This document shows, in pieces, positions 60,601 through 64,000 of a stretch of DNA of 64,000 nt. The notes below the pieces were generated by a model that had not been told where the DNA came from, did no database searches, and saw nothing but the letters and a program-made list of their open reading frames with translations. The DNA is from Neurospora tetrasperma FGSC 2508 (taxonomy: Eukaryota > Ascomycota > Sordariomycetes > Sordariales > Sordariaceae). The DNA lies in the NCBI RefSeq assembly GCF_000213175.1, contig NW_009799101.1, positions 470,983 to 534,982 on the forward strand, written 5' to 3'. How positions within the stretch are numbered: the first letter of the stretch is position 1; the number at the start of each line of letters is the position of its first letter. Both the position numbers and the translations under genes were made by a program.

Positions 60601-62121
60601 ACAAGGTCATGTATAATTATACACTTCTGAATGGTACATTACCTTGCCGAGCTTGCCTAGGGCTACCAAGGGACATGGCCTCTCACGCCACCAGGCTACT
60701 AGAGAAACAGTGTGTATCACATAAGGTAAGGTAAGTACAGGCCACCACCCCCTGTGAGGCTCGGGTTCATGAGTATCAGCATTAGGTACATCCAATCGTT
60801 GGAGTCATCTTACAGTGGGAAGGAAGAAATAGGAACGAACTGTCCTTGCATTTCACATTCCACTTGTGAAAGCATGTCGATGATAGCATCGCCGCCGTCA
60901 CCTACCCACCTACCAACGAAAAAACTTGTGTGGTGGACAGACCTCAAAGCTACACTACCTAGAACACGGAAATCGCTAATCGTAGTACACTACACTACAC
61001 TACACTAGATCATGAAGTTGCAGATCCCCAGTCTACGGTACATACAACCTGGAAAACCAACGCTCAACTTCTTCACTCTGGTAAAAAGAAGCCATTAAAT
61101 TCAGCGCAAACAGATAATAAAGCAACTGAAGCAAGTCTGTAAACAGATAAAGGCCGATACAAGATGCGTCCTATCGCCCTTTGAACGCCAATGCCAAGAC
61201 CCTGAAACTCCGTCTAGAGCACAACCTAATTGCCCTCAGCAGCTTGTACTACGTAATCTTTTTAATAGGTAGCTTAGCCTTCTCGATTTATCGCCCTCGA
61301 GGCTTACAGTGGCTGCAGCTAAATGTCAGCTTGGCTTGCACCTTCCGTTCATCACCATCCAGCCGCCCCCCCCCCCCCCTAACCCACAACCTAAAGTTTT
61401 GCAAATCCCCCAAACGCCATTACTACTACTTCTTGTATATGTATAATGCTGACCGTGATTACTGTAGTAGTCAGTAAATCTGCTCAAGGCATCTCGGTCT
61501 TCGTATATGATTACACTTGGCACGGGTTATCATTCGACATTAACCTACAACAAAACTCGAAAAGTTGATCAAGCAGCTAAAGACGCGCGGAATACACAAA
61601 TGTAAAGTGGTATAATGCTATTAATGTCTTCTTGTAAGAGTATTATTATAAGAGAAATATCCTATCAGGTTAGGTAGTTAAGTGTTCTCGTCGTCGTCGT
61701 CGTCGTTGGACAACCACATGTCCCATGACAAACGTACGTACCCCCATTTCAACATCCTCCGTCCGTTCTCCCGTGATGAAATGCCATTAACGCCGACCAA
61801 AAGAGAGAAAAAAAAGAAGAAAGAAAAAAAGAAGGATGAATTACCAACACGCTGTCTGTTGGGAATGCTTCGCTTGCTGCTCTCCCACCAGAAAAACCCC
61901 CGTACCGAAAATCATAAAAGATAGCTGCGTTATGCATTTTTGCGCCCGCCCAACCAAAACAAGCAAGCAACATGACAAGAGTGCCGTGAGCACATGGTAT
62001 CAATCAACCGTCTGAAGACACATCCACAATCCATCCCTTTCTCTGTCCATGACATCCATCTCCTTCTCTACACTTTTTTCTTTTTTTTTCCTCAACATGT
62101 CCCCAGGCCGTCTCAGGCGTT
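57684..62121. other. long spacer rich in simple repeats
   Basis: About 4.4 kb with no gene supported. It includes the promoter of the DUF3716 gene, poly-A/purine tracts (58168-58230), an ACTAC repeat (60986-61005), a C run (61366-61378) and a TCG repeat (61686-61706). The last few hundred bases are the 3' end of the chs7 gene. Confidence 0.55.
60986..61005. repeat. (ACTAC)n short repeat
   Basis: Four tandem ACTAC-type pentamers in the spacer. There is no associated gene. Confidence 0.7.
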
Positions 62122-63267
62122 CTAATACCTCAAGGACTGCCTGTTGGGACTAGGCGTATACCCATGACTCTCCCGTCTGTGATGTCCCCCCTCATAACCG
62201 CTGGCGCTCGCACCACTTCCCGTTCCGGGTCCGGAAGCATAATGGCCCTCGTAAATCGGATCCGCATAGACCGTCGCCCTCCTGTCCTCCTCCGGACCCT
62301 GTGGCAGCAACTCCTTGACCTCCCAGTTGTTCATCCTCGTGCCCACCGAAAACTCCAAGTCCTCCTTGGTGATCGAGTCCCAGTACTTGTACACCATCAT
62401 CACGGCCAGCAAGTTGCACGTCGTGGCGAAGAAGAGACCGTCCAGGTAGTGCGAGATGCCCTCGCAGATGGGCGAGCTGAACGCGTAGAGGATGACTTGG
62501 CCGGCAATGAAGAAGAAGAGGCCGAAGGCGATGTCACCCAAGGGCCAACGGTCCTGAAGGGTGCGGGTAACGAGGATAATCTGCATCACTACGTAGAGTA
62601 GGAGCTGGAGGGCGTTGAGAAAGTAGAGGACGACAAATATGCCGACAGTGTTGGTGGGACCCAAGCCGGCCCAGGATTTGAATGTGGCAAGACCGACGAG
62701 GAAGGAGATGACGAAAGCGACGAAGGAGCAGAGGCGGAGCATCCACAACGAGAGAGGGGTGCCGTCCTCATAGAGCTGGAAGCCGACGAAGCCGTTGATC
62801 ACTAGGCAGGTGACCAAGGCGGAGGCGAGACCAGCTTGCACGGCGACGAAGTAGGGATAAGAGCCCGAGTGCGGGGGGATGACGCCGGCATCGATACAGA
62901 GGGAGAGGAAGGTGAGGATCATGTAAAGGTAGAAGAAGGTGGTGATTTCTTTGCGGCCTGTGGGACACATTATCTGGTTAACAAGCATTCCTTCCACAAG
63001 CTAGGTTGAGAAAAATAAAGACGTACCAACAGCAGTAAACTTCCCCCTCACATGCAACAACATGACCACCGTCATGACTAGAGCAACAATGTGCATCACG
63101 CTTGCCGCGCCCTGGAAGATGATGGTGTTGGCCACCTCAATGTTGCGCGCATAGCAGTCCGGCTCAATGCCGACGCCGCTGGCAATCGATGTTATCGGGC
63201 CAACTGACGCACATAGAGGGATAGGCGCCATGCGACATATGCTACTGAAATCTCCAAATTTGCCCAT
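62122..63267 (-). CDS. chs7: chitin synthase export chaperone Chs7
   Basis: Two exons (63027-63267 and 62122-62957) give 358 residues; the 69-nt intron runs GTACGT to CAG. The N-terminus MGKFGDFSSICRMAPIPLCASVG and the following CYARNIEVANTIIFQG are characteristic of Chs7. There are about seven hydrophobic segments, including FFYLYMILTFLSLCIDAGVIPP, a GLASALVTCLVINGFVGFQL segment and ICEGISHYLDGLFFATTCNLLAVMMVYKYWDSIT. The C-terminal 80 residues are hydrophilic, Gly/Ser/His-rich. Chs7 sits in the endoplasmic reticulum and is needed for folding and export of a class IV chitin synthase (yeast Chs3), so it acts in cell-wall building. In Neurospora the orthologue is known as CSE-7. Confidence 0.96.
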
Positions 63268-64000
63268 GGTTGGCAATATCTAAGGCCGTCGAGGGCCGGG
63301 TCAAGCTAAGCGTCGTTCGGCGAGGGTTTCGTGGGTGTCGTCGGGTCCGGGAGAAAAAAAAGCAAAAAGCGACGCAACGGGGCGGGGCCGAGAGAGAGGA
63401 CGGGGGGATTTGTCGACTTGGTATCAATTCACGGCCTCGGCAGGTTCGACAACTCGGACTGTCGTCGCGGGAAAAAAAAAAAAACGAAATAGTCGAGGTG
63501 CGTAAGATTAGGGAGAAGATTGTGTCTCTTTTCGTATTCTTGTCTCGGTTTGTTCGAGTGAGACGGGCGCCTAGTGGAGTCTGTGCTACTGTCTAATAGT
63601 CCCGAGTCTGGAATTGGCGGGAAGAGACGAGAGGTTGCCGTTGAGCGAAAGTCGGACAAGCGCGCTGTGTAATTCGGATACGCGATAGAATACCTATTGA
63701 TTGGCGAAAACGAAGGTGTTGATGAAGATGTTTCAACGAATGTGTTTCGGTGGTTGATTCGACTTGACGACGACGACGAAAACGAGAGAAGTTGGACGAC
63801 CAGCCACCCGAGAAATGCGCAAAACAGGCTTCCCCGCCGTGTCCCTCGTGTTGTTTGGTTGCGTTGCGACTGTAAGAAACGGGAAAGCTGAAAGATGAAC
63901 TGAGGGCCAGTGAGTGCAGTGTGGACGCTGAAGCTGGGGGGCGGGCGCTGGCTGTCCCAAGATGGGCGAGCCCACGGGCAGAAAAGGGAGAATCGGGGCA
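63268..64000 (-). promoter_or_regulatory. promoter region of chs7
   Basis: The upstream flank of the chaperone gene, with a GGGGCGGGGC box near 63379-63388 and purine/pyrimidine-rich stretches. No further gene begins before the window ends. Confidence 0.4.

Noticed and set aside
1-64000. CRISPR arrays, rRNA genes, tRNA genes, telomeric TTAGGG arrays
   Set aside because: None was recognised by eye. CRISPR is not expected in a fungal nucleus. A tRNA scan by program would still be worthwhile, because I could only look for B-box-like strings.

Overview
The window looks like nuclear DNA of a filamentous ascomycete, most likely Sordariales close to Neurospora or Sordaria. The support is gene architecture and gene families: short introns (55-130 nt) with GTANGT-type donors, coding sequence rich in third-position C and G, long microsatellite-rich intergenic DNA full of TACCTA/TAGGTA motifs, and families typical of this order (an rcd-1-type gasdermin, DUF3716, DUF7580, DUF8021). 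No ribosomal RNA or tRNA gene was recognised by eye. Exon boundaries are my own reading of splice sites. Each multi-exon model that I call intact closes in frame.

Layout. 1-5.1 kb is gene-free. At 5.1-6.7 kb (+) lies a eukaryotic mannosyl-3-phosphoglycerate synthase. 6.7-17.7 kb is mostly intergenic and repeat-rich, with one small cysteine-rich gene at 11.8 kb and a decayed DUF8021 secreted-protein gene at 14.3-15.1 kb. 17.7-28.1 kb carries enzyme genes, all on the minus strand: a Gtt1-like glutathione S-transferase, a phenol-hydroxylase-like FAD monooxygenase, an alpha/beta hydrolase and a flavin-containing monooxygenase. A plus-strand small secreted cysteine protein sits among them at 20.5 kb.

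31.8-39.3 kb is the most unusual part, all on the minus strand: two divergent J-domain/coiled-coil paralogues, an rcd-1-type gasdermin gene that looks broken, and a DUF7580 (kinase-like) protein with an internal 60-bp tandem repeat. Gasdermin and DUF7580 families belong to fungal self/non-self recognition and regulated cell death or turn up in that context, so this block is a candidate allorecognition region. 39.3-42.6 kb is gene-poor.

42.7-63.3 kb is a conventional housekeeping block: mitochondrial ribosomal protein uL15m, sorting nexin Mvp1, cullin-neddylation ligase Dcn1, mitochondrial ribosomal protein bS6m, a large DUF3716 protein and the chitin synthase export chaperone Chs7. About 4.4 kb of microsatellite-rich spacer separates the last two.
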